A stretch of 64,000 bases of DNA from Pseudomonadota bacterium (lineage in GTDB: Bacteria > Pseudomonadota > Gammaproteobacteria > Berkiellales > Berkiellaceae), in contig JAFECR010000006.1 of NCBI GenBank assembly GCA_018242045.1, positions 174,536 through 238,535 on the forward strand, read 5' to 3'. The notes below the pieces were generated by a model. That model was not told the DNA's origin, did no database searches, and worked only from the letters and a program-made list of their open reading frames with translations. Below are positions 1-10,272 of this stretch, in pieces; position 1 is the stretch's first letter, and each line of letters opens with the position of its first letter. A program made the position numbers and the translations under genes.

Positions 1-1178
1 ATTAAAGGGGGAAGCGTTCCTTCAATCCCCTGCGTGCTTTTGTGTTTTGGTGAATAAAAATAGGCATGTGCTTCTCTGTCTTGACTCTTGAAAGTAATAT
101 GCTCAGGCTCACTGATAAAAGCAGGATCCATTGTCATCTTCATGCTTTCTTGAATAACGTGCAACTTTTCATTTTCCAACATCAATAGTGCGGCAGGTTT
201 GATTGAAGAATGCCCAATAAATACAATCTTGTTATCTTGTACTTTAATTTGCGAATAGTTTTGATAAGATAGCGCTAAATCATGAAGCTTGCCATCGAAA
301 TAAAATAAGCGCTTTTTTCCATCTTGAAAAAAAGTGCACACCAGGCCATCGCGATAGAATGCCCATGTTGAAGCACCAAGATTCCAAAGCGGTAATCCAA
401 TCTCGCTTTCAACAGAAAATAAGGGGACTAAGTCCTGGCCTTTCACTTGATAAAGATTCCACCAATTGGATTTATCACTGACGACAACAAGCTCATTTTG
501 CCCATTCCATTGAGGCTGAAAAAAGGATTGATTTGTGTTTGCATCCACTCGTTTGACTTGAGATATCCCGGTTTCTGAAAGCGCCCCTACCCACAATTGC
601 GTATTATCCCAGGGCATATTGGGATGATCCCAACTTATCCAAGCAATTTGTTTGAAATCAGCGCTCAAGGCAGGTGAGGCATAAAAATCATTTCCCTTAC
701 AAAGCATTGTCACATCACCTGTCATAGGATCAATCAGCGCTAAAAAGTTATCGGGTGATATCGCATTTTCTAAATGAGATTCACCTACGGCAATAATTCC
801 AAACGGCGTCATTTTAAAATCTGCAAATCGATAGCCAGGTTGTGTCAATGCGATGGGAGCTTGATTGGTCTCTAGCCGATAAAGACGCTGATCAGCATCG
901 TTCGTAAAATAGATTGTCCCTTGGTATACAGTAAAAGCCGCACCCCCATATTCATGTACTCGGGTACGCGCACTAAAATCAGCAGGTAATATTTCGCTAA
1001 CTGTTCCATTTTGATATTTTAAAATGACATAACGCCCTTTTTCTTGCGGGCGCACTTCAGACCAATAAACAGCACCATTATCAAGTACAACATCTTGCAA
1101 AGTGACATTGGCAGAAGATGCTAATTCAGCTGTAATTGGTGAATCCCAAGTACCAAAAGGTGAAGACAACATAAACAT
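1..1178 (-). CDS. S9 (prolyl oligopeptidase) family peptidase, 3' end cut by window edge
   Basis: The frame is open from an ATG at 1178 (in-frame ATG also at 1172) to base 1, about 392 codons, and continues off the left edge. AAGGGA lies just upstream of the first ATG. The translated part reads as the seven-bladed beta-propeller of dipeptidyl-aminopeptidase/acylaminoacyl-peptidases: it has RVHEYGGAAF near residue 80 and repeated blade phrases such as IYFTNDADQRLYRLE and IAWISWDHPNMPWD. The visible end (EGTLPPLI) is where the alpha/beta-hydrolase domain should begin, so the catalytic Ser-Asp-His are outside the window. There is no clear signal peptide, so a cytoplasmic peptidase is likely. The family call is firm; substrate is unknown. 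Confidence 0.85.
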   Translation of the reverse strand, partial: MFMLSSPFGTWDSPITAELASSANVTLQDVVLDNGAVYWSEVRPQEKGRYVILKYQNGTVSEILPADFSARTRVHEYGGAAFTVYQGTIYFTNDADQRLYRLETNQAPIALTQPGYRFADFKMTPFGIIAVGESHLENAISPDNFLALIDPMTGDVTMLCKGNDFYASPALSADFKQIAWISWDHPNMPWDNTQLWVGALSETGISQVKRVDANTNQSFFQPQWNGQNELVVVSDKSNWWNLYQVKGQDLVPLFSVESEIGLPLWNLGASTWAFYRDGLVCTFFQDGKKRLFYFDGKLHDLALSYQNYSQIKVQDNKIVFIGHSSIKPAALLMLENEKLHVIQESMKMTMDPAFISEPEHITFKSQDREAHAYFYSPKHKSTQGIEGTLPPL

Positions 1179-1306
1179 TAATCCCTTAGTTTATAATAAA
1201 CGGCTATATCCTTTCTAGGCTTAGGCATTGTTGCCTGCTCTCTCACCCCAGTTATGTAAAGCTTACCTTCCTGGGGATTCGTTCGTTTGGCTGCGCATTT
1301 TGGATT

Positions 1307-2869
1307 TCAAATTGAAACGGATCTATTACCTTGTGTTTGTTTTACTTGACTTTCAAGATCTTGGTCCTGCTCATTACTTTTTTGCGCATCATTTGCCACC
1401 GTTTGCTGTTTAAATTGATATAGAATCGCTTGCGCTTGATTTATGTTTTGATTGTGCTGTGGTTGTGGTTGCTGCCACATATAATGTCGAATAGCTTCTT
1501 GCAAATTTGGATCTAAGGAAGTGCTTGCCCATCCGCTGCCATCTGGTCCAATCACATCATATGGTTGTAACCGTTGTTCTATAGATGGGATCAAATCCTC
1601 TAATTTTCTTCTTTTTGCCTTGGCAATAGTTACTTCTTTTTCCAAAGCAATACTTTTTTCTGCAGCAGTATATAACGTTCTACTTTTTTCACGATGTTGT
1701 TGATAAAAAAGTGGTTTTAAGGCTTCTGTTGCTTCATCAGAATCCATTGCAATTTTACGCCCATCCGATAAAATAACTTCGGTTAAACTTAAAACAAATT
1801 GCTTTTCATTGGTTGAGCGGGGAACTCTGTTCAAAACTTCATTAATGAAATAGATAGTATAATTAATTCCACAATCAAAATAAGACACAATGCGCCAACC
1901 TGTTTTATCTGCACGAGCATATTCATGTTGATCTACCCAGTCGGTAAAGGATTTAATAGGTCCTCCTATTGCTGGATAGGGATCTCTTTTATGCAAGCTT
2001 TGATTTCTCTTTAAGGTGGATTTCATTGGAAAAACAAGTTGCGAGGGGCAAACTTTTCTATCCATCGCATCAATAAGATCTGGTCCTCGCCACATTTTGA
2101 CAACTTCGGCAGAAGCTTCATATTCATAGGTTCTGCTAATAGAACGTTCCCATAATAATACCAGTTGGAATGGTCCTGTTAACCACCCTAGCGCTCGAAA
2201 ATACCAAGCATTGCCTGGCGCATTTAAATTTTCTAATGAAGTTGCTAAATCTGACAGCATTCCGACAAAAGTGCGTCCAATACCACGGCGCAAATATATT
2301 TTCACTAATTCTTTTTGAATCAAAGCGGCCAACTGGCGTTGATTCATTCTTCGCATATCAAAGGCGCCAGAAGAAAAAATCAAAGCTGCTTTGCCAGGAT
2401 TTCGTCCTTCTAAGGTAACAATTTTAAAGTTGGCATCATCTGTATAGGTTAATAAAACAGGCACTGGCAAATCTCGATGGGCATCCCCAAATTGCGCTTT
2501 AAAATGCGCATTGACTTCATGACAAAGCTGATTCACCATTTTAGTGACATCGACTGGATTAGTAGGACCATACAACACATCATCTCGGATATCGCGTGTA
2601 CTCATCATCGCAGCATTGATATCGCGGCTAAACCAAAAATTCAGAACAGTAAGCCCCAAGGTCGCAGCAAGCCCTTTTCCAATCATAGGAATAAAGGTTG
2701 CCAAATTTGCATAAATCCCTGTCCAAAAACCTGTCCATAGCCACATGCCGCCTGCCATCACCATCGCCAATGCCAGTAAAGCAAAAATTGTTTTAAGTGG
2801 TGGGATAATACTTGCAAATCCTGGTCTTCGGCCTGTGGTAATTTCAGCTAACCAAGCAAAATTTAACAT
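1307..2869 (-). CDS. membrane-anchored M48-like protein without the zinc-binding HEXXH motif
   Basis: A 520-residue protein starting at an ATG preceded by AGGTG. Two hydrophobic segments (about 26-50 and 55-80) precede a region laid out like the HtpX/M48 metallopeptidase domain: a PVPVLL strand near 135, an ALIFSSGAF strand near 162-170, a helix where HEXXH is expected, and R-T-Y-EYEAS-AE (247-255), resembling the third-ligand EYEAD helix. The expected HEXXH reads QKELVK (185-190), so both zinc histidines are absent, and EYEAD is EYEAS. The C-terminal third is charged and Q-rich. It is probably a non-catalytic relative, perhaps a scaffold or regulator. The homology is judged by eye and function is unknown. 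Confidence 0.6.
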   Translation of the reverse strand: MLNFAWLAEITTGRRPGFASIIPPLKTIFALLALAMVMAGGMWLWTGFWTGIYANLATFIPMIGKGLAATLGLTVLNFWFSRDINAAMMSTRDIRDDVLYGPTNPVDVTKMVNQLCHEVNAHFKAQFGDAHRDLPVPVLLTYTDDANFKIVTLEGRNPGKAALIFSSGAFDMRRMNQRQLAALIQKELVKIYLRRGIGRTFVGMLSDLATSLENLNAPGNAWYFRALGWLTGPFQLVLLWERSISRTYEYEASAEVVKMWRGPDLIDAMDRKVCPSQLVFPMKSTLKRNQSLHKRDPYPAIGGPIKSFTDWVDQHEYARADKTGWRIVSYFDCGINYTIYFINEVLNRVPRSTNEKQFVLSLTEVILSDGRKIAMDSDEATEALKPLFYQQHREKSRTLYTAAEKSIALEKEVTIAKAKRRKLEDLIPSIEQRLQPYDVIGPDGSGWASTSLDPNLQEAIRHYMWQQPQPQHNQNINQAQAILYQFKQQTVANDAQKSNEQDQDLESQVKQTQGNRSVSI

Positions 2870-2911
2870 GTTTCACCTCAGTATATTTCATTGTTTACAA
2901 CCAACACCATT

Positions 2912-3820
2912 TCATGAAATGTAAGGGGCCATTACAGCGAATAGTTCTTCTTGAGATATGCCTTGACTCAAGGCATGTTGCTTTAAAACTTCTTTGAAGC
3001 CATTTGCGTTTAAAAACTGAAAAATGGTATTTAAATGTCGTCCCGTTTCATGACAGGGATGATTCCTTTCTTGTAACCAAAGTCCCCACACGCCATCATC
3101 CTTGGATTGATTTATTTGATGCCCTCTTATACTCATTTCTATCACTTCTTGATTATTCATTTGCATCAAGTAAGTAGCACCTATCTTATCATTCGGAAAT
3201 TGGCCTTTGAGATTCATGGCAAATTCAATTAATTGTTGCGGATATTGTTTTTTTAATGCATTAAAGATGCGAAGCTGCGTTGGTGTACGATTTTGATTAC
3301 TTTCTTTTGGGCTTTGATAAGCAACAATAATAACGCCCCCTTTTGCTAAAAAATCTCGCATTATGTGAGCGCGTTCTAAGACGGTATTCACTCTGGTTTT
3401 GTCTTTGTCTGCTAGAATATCAGCAGAAATAAGATCCTTACTCACTTTGCCTTCGGTAACAAGTGGTGTTGCTACTAAGGGAGTGTGTATTATCCAGATG
3501 GCTTTTCCATAACCAATATTTGCCAAGTTGGCAAGAAATAAAGCTTCACTTTTTGCTTGAATTTGGTTAAAGGTAGTGCGAAGCATTTTATCTGTTTTAC
3601 CACTTTGCACGCTAAACCCTTGTAAGGCGATTTCTTGCCAAACTTGATAGGCAAAGGCTTTAAGCTCCGGATCTTGGATACTCTCTTTTTCGTATTCAAT
3701 TTGCTTTATCAGATTATTTTGTAAAACGGCACAAAACGGTGCATCTACACGACCGCTAACTGGGCTAAGCAGGCCAAAGAAGCCTACAAAGAAAAGTGAA
3801 AACATACAAAAAAAACGCAA
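2912..3820 (-). CDS. exported hypothetical protein
   Basis: I do not recognise this 302-residue protein. Residues 1-24 are a hydrophobic signal-like segment ending near LLSPVSGRVDA, so it is probably periplasmic or secreted. The 302-residue reading starts at a TTG (3820) with AAAGGC 8 bases upstream; an ATG at 3805 would shorten it by five residues and keep the signal. The body is mixed alpha/beta with a GGVIIVAY strand and a HETGRHLN stretch near the C-terminus that could be a metal or catalytic site, but no family is matched. It follows the M48-like gene on the same strand after 42 bases and may be co-transcribed with it. Confidence 0.6.
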   Translation of the reverse strand: MRFFCMFSLFFVGFFGLLSPVSGRVDAPFCAVLQNNLIKQIEYEKESIQDPELKAFAYQVWQEIALQGFSVQSGKTDKMLRTTFNQIQAKSEALFLANLANIGYGKAIWIIHTPLVATPLVTEGKVSKDLISADILADKDKTRVNTVLERAHIMRDFLAKGGVIIVAYQSPKESNQNRTPTQLRIFNALKKQYPQQLIEFAMNLKGQFPNDKIGATYLMQMNNQEVIEMSIRGHQINQSKDDGVWGLWLQERNHPCHETGRHLNTIFQFLNANGFKEVLKQHALSQGISQEELFAVMAPYIS

Positions 3821-3890
3821 GGGAATGCCTTTAAAATTAAGGTAGAAAGCGCCAAATTATATCATATTCATGCAAGAACTAAACCTTGCC

Positions 3891-4595
3891 CTAAAAATGT
3901 TGCAAAATTAACTCATACACCTCGTTGAGCCCCACCGCTAAAGCAGAAGGATGACGTTCATAGGAAACAGGAATGACGCTCACAGGCAACAGCGCTTTGA
4001 GGGTGCTGATGGTTTCAGTCAAAGGTACTGTACTTGTTGGCGTTTCATTCACCACCACCGCCAAAACCGGGATCTTATAACTTTGCAATGCAACCATCGC
4101 AGTCAAGATATGACTTAAGGTGCCTAAATAAGATCCGCCAACCAATATACAAGGACACCCAACTTGAACTAGCCAGTCTATACCTGTAAAGCCAGTTGCC
4201 AACGGCGACATCACGCCACCCACCCCTTCAATAAGGTGAATATGTGATGTGCGCTTAGCCGCGCGAATTAATTCTTCGCAATGGATGCGCAAATTCGCTG
4301 GGTTCAATGGTGGCTGTCCTGATTTTATCGCCGCCATACTTGGTGTTAATGGCTCGCGATAACGCCAAGGAGAGCAATGGTTGATATTTTCTGGCGTACA
4401 GAGAAGCTGCTGTGCTGCCAACAACACTCCTGTGTCAGTATGATGAATTTCTTCGTTATCCACCGGCCAACCCGAGATAATCGGCTTGCTAGCTTGAAGA
4501 CACTTTAAGTGTGCACTATCCCACCGTAATAAGGATGCCGTCAGATAAGTTTTTCCGATGGCTGTCCCGGTAGCGGTTATGAAGATCCCAGACAT
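3891..4595 (-). CDS. bioD: dethiobiotin synthetase
   Basis: ATP-dependent carboxylation and ring closure of 7,8-diaminopelargonic acid to dethiobiotin, the penultimate biotin step, in the cytoplasm. The ATG at 4595 gives 234 residues starting MSGIFITATGTAIGKTYLTA, a P-loop in the position of the family's TGTDTxVGKT; the D and E of that consensus are replaced by G and A. Further family features are ASKPIISGW (substrate lysine), HLIEGVGGVMSPLA and VVVNE. An upstream frame reaching 4679 would overlap bioA and is not needed. It is divergent from bioA across 45 bases. No bioB, bioF or bioC is in the window. Confidence 0.9.
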   Translation of the reverse strand: MSGIFITATGTAIGKTYLTASLLRWDSAHLKCLQASKPIISGWPVDNEEIHHTDTGVLLAAQQLLCTPENINHCSPWRYREPLTPSMAAIKSGQPPLNPANLRIHCEELIRAAKRTSHIHLIEGVGGVMSPLATGFTGIDWLVQVGCPCILVGGSYLGTLSHILTAMVALQSYKIPVLAVVVNETPTSTVPLTETISTLKALLPVSVIPVSYERHPSALAVGLNEVYELILQHF

Positions 4596-4640
4596 AGTTA
4601 TGATATTATTGCCATAAAAAAATAGGGATGGTAAACAACC
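4596..4640. promoter_or_regulatory. bioD/bioA divergent promoter region, possible biotin operator half-site
   Basis: These 45 bases are all that separate the two divergent biotin genes, so both promoters must overlap here or lie within the coding starts. GGTAAACAA at 4630-4638 resembles one arm of the BirA operator (TTGTTTACC-spacer-GGTAAACAA). The expected other arm about 15 bases upstream (around TTATTGCC) matches only partly. Regulation by BirA is therefore a weak inference. Confidence 0.3.
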
Positions 4641-5912
4641 ATGGCTCAAAATGCTACCGTCTGGCTTCCATATGCTCAAATGTTAACTGCGCCTGAACCT
4701 TTAACAATTCAATCGACCCAAGGGACACGGCTGATTGTCAACGATGGGCTACAACTTATTGATGGGGTTGCTTCTTGGTGGACCGCCTGTCATGGCTACA
4801 ATCACCCTCATATTATCAATGCCATTCAAGTTCAAGCACAAAAGCTTGCTCATGTGATGCTTGGCGGACTTGTACACCCTCAAGCTACCAAACTTGCAAA
4901 TCGCTTGGTTGCTTTACTGCCATCAGACTTAAATCATGTGTTTTATAGTGAATCAGGTTCTGTCGCAGTTGAAGTAGCAATGAAGATGGCGCTACAATTT
5001 TGGATCAATCATCAAGAACCACAACGTCAACGATTTATCTACTTTAAACACGGTTATCATGGTGACACTTTCTATACGATGTCGGTCTCAGATCCTCAAG
5101 ATGGGATCCATCCTCCTTTTGAGTCTATCTTAGTCGAGCAGTATTTACAGAAATTACCTACCACAGATGATTTACTTGAAACTTTTGAACTTTGGATAGC
5201 GCTAAACCAACAACACATTGCAGGTCTTTTGTTAGAACCGTTAGTTCAAGCTGCTGGCGGCATGAAAATGCATTCACCTGCTACCCTGCAAGCTATCGTA
5301 AACATCTGTCAACGCTATAATATCTTAGTCATCATAGATGAGGTTTTTACAGGTTTTGGACGAACAGGTTCATTATTTGCAATCGATCAAGCTGGCATTG
5401 TGCCTGATATTTTTTGCTTATCAAAAGCCCTAACTGGGGGAACATTGCCTCTAGCAACCACCATTGCAACAACCAAGATCTATAACGCTTTTTTAGGAGA
5501 AGAAATAGAAAAAGGCCTGATGCATGGCACGACTTTTATGGGCAATGCCTTAGCATGTGCTGCTGCAAATGCTTCTCTTGATCTTTTTGAAACTGAACCA
5601 CGATTAAATCAAGTAGCAGATATTTCTGATATTTTAAAAGCTGAACTGATGAACTTGCAGGAAGTGCCTGGTGTGCTTGAGGTACGTGTCAAAGGCGCCA
5701 TTGGGGCTGTGCAGTTGGCTCATCCTTTGACAAGCACTGAATTAAAGTGGTTTAAACAAAATTTCATAGATGATGGCGTTTGGTGTCGGCCTTTAGGGGA
5801 TATCGTTTACACAACGCCTGCTTTCACCATTGATAAAGCATCTTTGGTTACCATTACCAGCGCCATGTCAAAATATATTAAACAATGGTCTAGTCGTTTT
5901 TTTAAGTGTTAA
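4641..5912 (+). CDS. bioA: adenosylmethionine-8-amino-7-oxononanoate aminotransferase
   Basis: A PLP enzyme that transfers the amino group of S-adenosylmethionine to KAPA, giving diaminopelargonate, the substrate of BioD. The 423-residue length is normal for the family. Seen are the class III aminotransferase features: SWWTACHGYNHP (46-56), FYSESGSVAVEVAMKMA (101-117), YHGDT (139-143), IIDEVFTGFGRTG (231-243, Asp for the pyridine nitrogen) and LSKALTGG with the Schiff-base lysine at 262. It is divergent from bioD and followed after 20 bases by tex. No strong ribosome site is obvious upstream of the ATG. Confidence 0.93.
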   Translation: MAQNATVWLPYAQMLTAPEPLTIQSTQGTRLIVNDGLQLIDGVASWWTACHGYNHPHIINAIQVQAQKLAHVMLGGLVHPQATKLANRLVALLPSDLNHVFYSESGSVAVEVAMKMALQFWINHQEPQRQRFIYFKHGYHGDTFYTMSVSDPQDGIHPPFESILVEQYLQKLPTTDDLLETFELWIALNQQHIAGLLLEPLVQAAGGMKMHSPATLQAIVNICQRYNILVIIDEVFTGFGRTGSLFAIDQAGIVPDIFCLSKALTGGTLPLATTIATTKIYNAFLGEEIEKGLMHGTTFMGNALACAAANASLDLFETEPRLNQVADISDILKAELMNLQEVPGVLEVRVKGAIGAVQLAHPLTSTELKWFKQNFIDDGVWCRPLGDIVYTTPAFTIDKASLVTITSAMSKYIKQWSSRFFKC

Positions 5913-5932
5913 TTTCATTATAGGAAAAAAAT

Positions 5933-8230
5933 ATGTTCACGATTGAAGAGCGCATTGCTCAAGAACTGTGTGTTTCTCCTAACCAGATAAATGCTGCCGT
6001 AAAGCTCCTAGACGAGGGTGCAACAGTCCCGTTTATCGCGCGCTACAGAAAGGAAGCAACGCAAGGTTTAGATGATACTCAATTGCGCTCATTGCAAGAA
6101 AGGTTACTTTATTTGCGCGAACTTGAAGAAAGAAGAGAAACCATTTTAAACAGTATCCAAGAACAAAATAAACTAAACCCTGAACTAAAAGCACAGATCC
6201 TACAAGCGCAAACTAAAATTCAACTTGAAGATCTCTATCGACCTTACAAACCAAAAAGACGAACCAAGGGCCAAATCGCGATTGAAGCTGGCTTAAAACC
6301 ATTGAGTGAAGCACTTTGGCAAGACCCAACGCTTAACCCAGCAACGATAGCAGAGCAATATATCGATAATGAAAAAGGGGTGCCTGACATTAAAACCGCA
6401 TTAGAAGGCGCACGTTATATTTTAATGGAGCAATTTGCAGAAGATGCGTCGCTGCTTGGCAAGATCAGAACTTATTTGCAAGAGAACTGCTTATTGCAAA
6501 GTAAAGTGAACCCAGAAAAAGCCGAAATAGCACAAAAATTTCAAGACTATTTTGCCCATCAGGAGCTTTGGAAAAAAGTGCCTTCTCATCGTTGTTTAGC
6601 GATGTTACGTGGTCGAAAAGAGGGTTTTTTGCAGCTTGCTTTGATTTTGCCTGAAGAAATTGAAAACCCTGATTCAAGTCCAATTATCGGTATGATTGCA
6701 CAACATCTGGATTTTAAAAATCAGGGTCGCAACGCTGATTCTTTCTTACAAGATGTGATAAAAGCAACTTGGCGCATTAAAATTCAACCTCACCTTGAAA
6801 CAGAACTCATTGGCATATTGAAAGAAAATGCTGAAGAAGAAGCTATCGTTGTATTCAAGCGCAATTTACACGATTTATTAATGGCTCCCCCTGCAGGACA
6901 TATGGCAACCCTAGGTCTTGATCCTGGCTTGAGAACAGGCGTTAAAGTGGCTATTGTCGATCCCTTTGGCAAATTGCTTGCAACTGACACGCTTTACCCA
7001 CATCCACCTCATAAGCAATGGCAAGAGGCCATTGAGGCACTTAAAAAACATATTGAACAACATAACGTCAAACTAGTTAGCATTGGTAATGGCACTGCTT
7101 CTAGAGAAACAGAAAAATTAGTAGATACTTTAATGCAACAATATACTTCCCTCAAACTTACCAAAGTAATCACCTCCGAAGCAGGTGCTTCTGTGTATTC
7201 TGCCTCGGAATTTGCAAGCAAAGAATTTCCAAACTTAGATGTGTCATTACGCGGCGCTGTTTCTATTGCAAGAAGACTACAAGATCCGCTTGCTGAACTA
7301 GTTAAAATTGAACCTAAATCTATTGGTGTTGGACAATATCAACATGATGTCAACCAAGCAAAGCTATCCAGAACCTTGGATGCCATCGTAGAAGATGCTG
7401 TCAATGCAGTAGGAGTTGATGTTAATACTGCCTCTCATCCATTGCTAACGCATGTCGCTGGCTTAAATCAGCAAATTGCGCAAAATATTATTGAATATCG
7501 CGAACAACATGGTCCTTTTCAAAACCGTCCGCAATTGAAAAAAGTGCCCCGTTTGGGAGAAAAAGCATTTGAACAAGCAGCAGGTTTTCTAAGAATCGTT
7601 AATGGAGATAATCCTTTAGATGCTTCTTGTGTTCACCCTGAAGCTTATCCCGTGGTTGAAACTATATTAGCAAAATCCAAATTAAATATCGAAAAATTGA
7701 TTGGAAATAGCTCATTTATTCAGCATTTAAATCCAAAAGAATTCATTACAGATAAGTTTGGTTTACCTACCATTAAAGATATATTCAAGGAACTTGAAAA
7801 ACCTGGGCGTGATCCACGGGCAAGTTTTCAAACTGCACAATTTAAAGAAGGCATTGAATCCATCAGCGATCTCAAAGAGGGCATGGTATTAGAAGGCGTC
7901 GTGACCAATGTGGCAAACTTTGGGGCTTTTGTTGATATTGGCGTTCATCAAGATGGCTTGGTTCACATCTCAGCGCTTTCTCATGAATTTGTTAAAGAAC
8001 CAAGTACAGTGGTAAAAACTGGCCAAATTGTCAAAGTGAAGGTGCTTGAAATAGACATACCACGCAAAAGAATAAGCTTAAGCATGCGTCTAGATGCACC
8101 ATCCCAACCTCAGAAAACCAAAGCGCCTAATCCATCTTTTAACAAAAAACCCAAAAAGGAGACAGTAGCACAAACAAGTTCCCTAGGGCTTGCTTTGCAA
8201 AAAGCTTTAAAAGATAAAGATGGGCACTAA
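5933..8230 (+). CDS. tex: Tex family RNA-binding transcription accessory protein
   Basis: A 765-residue, full-length Tex/YhgF protein. An N-terminal helical region is followed by the YqgF-like RNase H fold ([17 protein letters not shown] near 328), the [14 protein letters not shown] signature (about 410), helix-hairpin-helix motifs (around [12 protein letters not shown]) and a C-terminal S1 RNA-binding domain (about 650-725; [20 protein letters not shown]). Tex binds nucleic acids and acts in transcription in bacteria; its exact function in this organism is not known. AGGAAAA precedes the ATG. Its last 11 bases overlap the start of priA, suggesting translational coupling. Confidence 0.93.
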   Translation: MFTIEERIAQELCVSPNQINAAVKLLDEGATVPFIARYRKEATQGLDDTQLRSLQERLLYLRELEERRETILNSIQEQNKLNPELKAQILQAQTKIQLEDLYRPYKPKRRTKGQIAIEAGLKPLSEALWQDPTLNPATIAEQYIDNEKGVPDIKTALEGARYILMEQFAEDASLLGKIRTYLQENCLLQSKVNPEKAEIAQKFQDYFAHQELWKKVPSHRCLAMLRGRKEGFLQLALILPEEIENPDSSPIIGMIAQHLDFKNQGRNADSFLQDVIKATWRIKIQPHLETELIGILKENAEEEAIVVFKRNLHDLLMAPPAGHMATLGLDPGLRTGVKVAIVDPFGKLLATDTLYPHPPHKQWQEAIEALKKHIEQHNVKLVSIGNGTASRETEKLVDTLMQQYTSLKLTKVITSEAGASVYSASEFASKEFPNLDVSLRGAVSIARRLQDPLAELVKIEPKSIGVGQYQHDVNQAKLSRTLDAIVEDAVNAVGVDVNTASHPLLTHVAGLNQQIAQNIIEYREQHGPFQNRPQLKKVPRLGEKAFEQAAGFLRIVNGDNPLDASCVHPEAYPVVETILAKSKLNIEKLIGNSSFIQHLNPKEFITDKFGLPTIKDIFKELEKPGRDPRASFQTAQFKEGIESISDLKEGMVLEGVVTNVANFGAFVDIGVHQDGLVHISALSHEFVKEPSTVVKTGQIVKVKVLEIDIPRKRISLSMRLDAPSQPQKTKAPNPSFNKKPKKETVAQTSSLGLALQKALKDKDGH

Positions 8231-10223
8231 ACAACAAATTTTCCAAGTGGCGTTAGATGTTCCCTTGCGGCGCCTTTTTGATTATTTGTCACCTTGCGAG
8301 GAGGTATCGCTTTGTCGTGGAATGAGAGTTAAAGTCCCTTTTGGTCGCCAGAGCCGCATTGGGATCATCCTTAACCAAACTGATACCTCTTGTGTTCCTG
8401 CTAACCAATTGAAAGCCATCTCCCAACTTTGTGATACTGAGGCACTATTTCCTTTATCACTTTGTGATTTTATCGTAAAAACAGCAGCTTATTATCATCA
8501 TCCCATCGGAGAAGTTGCTTTTTCAGGACTGCCTCGGGGGATCAAGCTTGGAAAGCCTATTAATTTTCCTGTCGATGAAACGTCTTACTTGGTTGATGAA
8601 ATAGAGCATCACGCTTTACAACTCAATTTGGATCAACAAAAAGCGCTTGATGCGATTGTACTTAAGCAATCTTCTTTTCAAGTCTTTTTGTTGGAAGGAA
8701 TAACAGGCAGTGGTAAAACAGAAATTTATTTACAAGCAGCTTCTCATTTATTATTAAAACAAAAACAAGTACTCGTTCTAGTACCAGAAATCTCACTCAC
8801 GCCACAAACTCAAGATAGATTTAAAGCGCGTTTTGGCCAAGAAGTTATTTGCTTTCATTCCAAAATGACAAGCAAGCAACGCTTAGAGGCTTGGTTAAAA
8901 GTGCGTCATCATAAAGCCGCTATTGTGATAGGCACGCGATCGTCGATATTTTTACCCTTTTCAAATTTAGGAATGATCATCATTGACGAAGAACATGATC
9001 CCTCTTTTAAACAACAAGAAGGGTTTCGCTATTCCGCGCGAGATCTTGGGGTCTTGCGCGCAAAAATGGCTAATTGCCCTATTATTCTTGGTTCTGCAAC
9101 TCCTTCTTTTGAAAGTATTTTTAATGCTAAAAACGGTAAATACCAAGAACTTCATTTAACGAAACGGGCAACCAACACAGCACTGGCGAGTATGACCTTA
9201 CTTGATATAAGGCACAATAAACTAGAAGCCGGCTTGTCTAAGGTTTTACTTAAAGAAATTGAGCAAAATCTCAAGCAAGATAAACAAGTTTTACTATTTA
9301 TTAATCGAAGAGGCTACGCACCCATTTATCTTTGTTATGATTGCAGCTGGATAGCACAATGCGACCATTGCGACGCTCGTCTAACATACCATCATAAAAA
9401 ACAAGTTCTGATTTGCCATCACTGTTTAAAGCAACGCTCATTGCCATTAAATTGTCCTGCTTGTCATCAAGCTCAGCTTAACCCTGTTGGGCAAGGAACT
9501 GAAAAATTAGAAGCCTTTTTACAAGTGCATTTTCCTCATACCGTGATAGCACGCATTGATAGTGATGTCACTGGAAAGAAAGGACATTTAGAGTCTTTAC
9601 TTAGCAAAGCAAAAAATAAAGAGGCACAACTACTGATAGGTACGCAAATTTTAGCAAAAGGCCATCATTTTCCCCATCTTGGGATGGTTGCTGTCGTAGA
9701 CGCTGATGGGGGGCTTTTTAGCGTTGATTTTCGCAGTGTCGAACGCATGGCACAACTTCTCATTCAAGTTGCTGGTCGTGCAGGTAGAGTCCATGAAGCC
9801 GGCAAAGTATTTATACAAACTTTTCATCCTCAACACCCCTTGTTACAATCGATCTTACACCAAAACTATCTAAAGCTTGCAGAGCAATTATTACAAGAAC
9901 GTCAAGCTTATCATTTACCACCTTATACTTATTTTGCTTTGATAAGGGCACAAGGTCCCAAAAAACAAATGGCAGAATCACTATTAACCCAAATTCAACA
10001 ACAACTACAAAAACAACAAAACAAAGCAATCACCATTTCAGGGCCAGTGCCTGCACCTATGCTAAAACGTCAAGGGCTTTATCGCTATCAGTTACTTCTG
10101 CAGGCTAAAGAACGAAAGCCATTACATCAAATGCTAAGTTATTCAACAGCTATTTTAGAAAACTCTAAGCTTGCTAAAAAAGTGCATTGGTCCTTGGATG
10201 TGGATCCCATAGAAATGTTTTAG
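8220..10223 (+). CDS. priA: primosomal protein N', replication restart helicase
   Basis: PriA is a 3'-5' superfamily-2 helicase that reloads the replisome at stalled forks. Residues about 1-105 form the fork-binding domain. Walker [13 protein letters not shown] lies near 160 and [11 protein letters not shown] is the Walker B/DEAH-like box. The eight-cysteine zinc region starts [17 protein letters not shown] and ends [20 protein letters not shown] and QVAGRAGR are helicase motifs V and VI. At 667 residues it is somewhat shorter than the roughly 730 of E. coli PriA, but all motifs are intact. The ATG lies inside the tex stop region in another frame. Confidence 0.93.
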   Translation: MGTKQQIFQVALDVPLRRLFDYLSPCEEVSLCRGMRVKVPFGRQSRIGIILNQTDTSCVPANQLKAISQLCDTEALFPLSLCDFIVKTAAYYHHPIGEVAFSGLPRGIKLGKPINFPVDETSYLVDEIEHHALQLNLDQQKALDAIVLKQSSFQVFLLEGITGSGKTEIYLQAASHLLLKQKQVLVLVPEISLTPQTQDRFKARFGQEVICFHSKMTSKQRLEAWLKVRHHKAAIVIGTRSSIFLPFSNLGMIIIDEEHDPSFKQQEGFRYSARDLGVLRAKMANCPIILGSATPSFESIFNAKNGKYQELHLTKRATNTALASMTLLDIRHNKLEAGLSKVLLKEIEQNLKQDKQVLLFINRRGYAPIYLCYDCSWIAQCDHCDARLTYHHKKQVLICHHCLKQRSLPLNCPACHQAQLNPVGQGTEKLEAFLQVHFPHTVIARIDSDVTGKKGHLESLLSKAKNKEAQLLIGTQILAKGHHFPHLGMVAVVDADGGLFSVDFRSVERMAQLLIQVAGRAGRVHEAGKVFIQTFHPQHPLLQSILHQNYLKLAEQLLQERQAYHLPPYTYFALIRAQGPKKQMAESLLTQIQQQLQKQQNKAITISGPVPAPMLKRQGLYRYQLLLQAKERKPLHQMLSYSTAILENSKLAKKVHWSLDVDPIEMF

Positions 10224-10272
10224 AATGTTCTAAACCAAGCAACATTTTTTAAGTTATTCAACAGATTATATT

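Noticed and set aside
10218..10252. AATGTT...AACATT hairpin followed by T-run after priA as terminator
   Set aside because: The stem is only six A/T-rich base pairs with a long loop; too weak to call.
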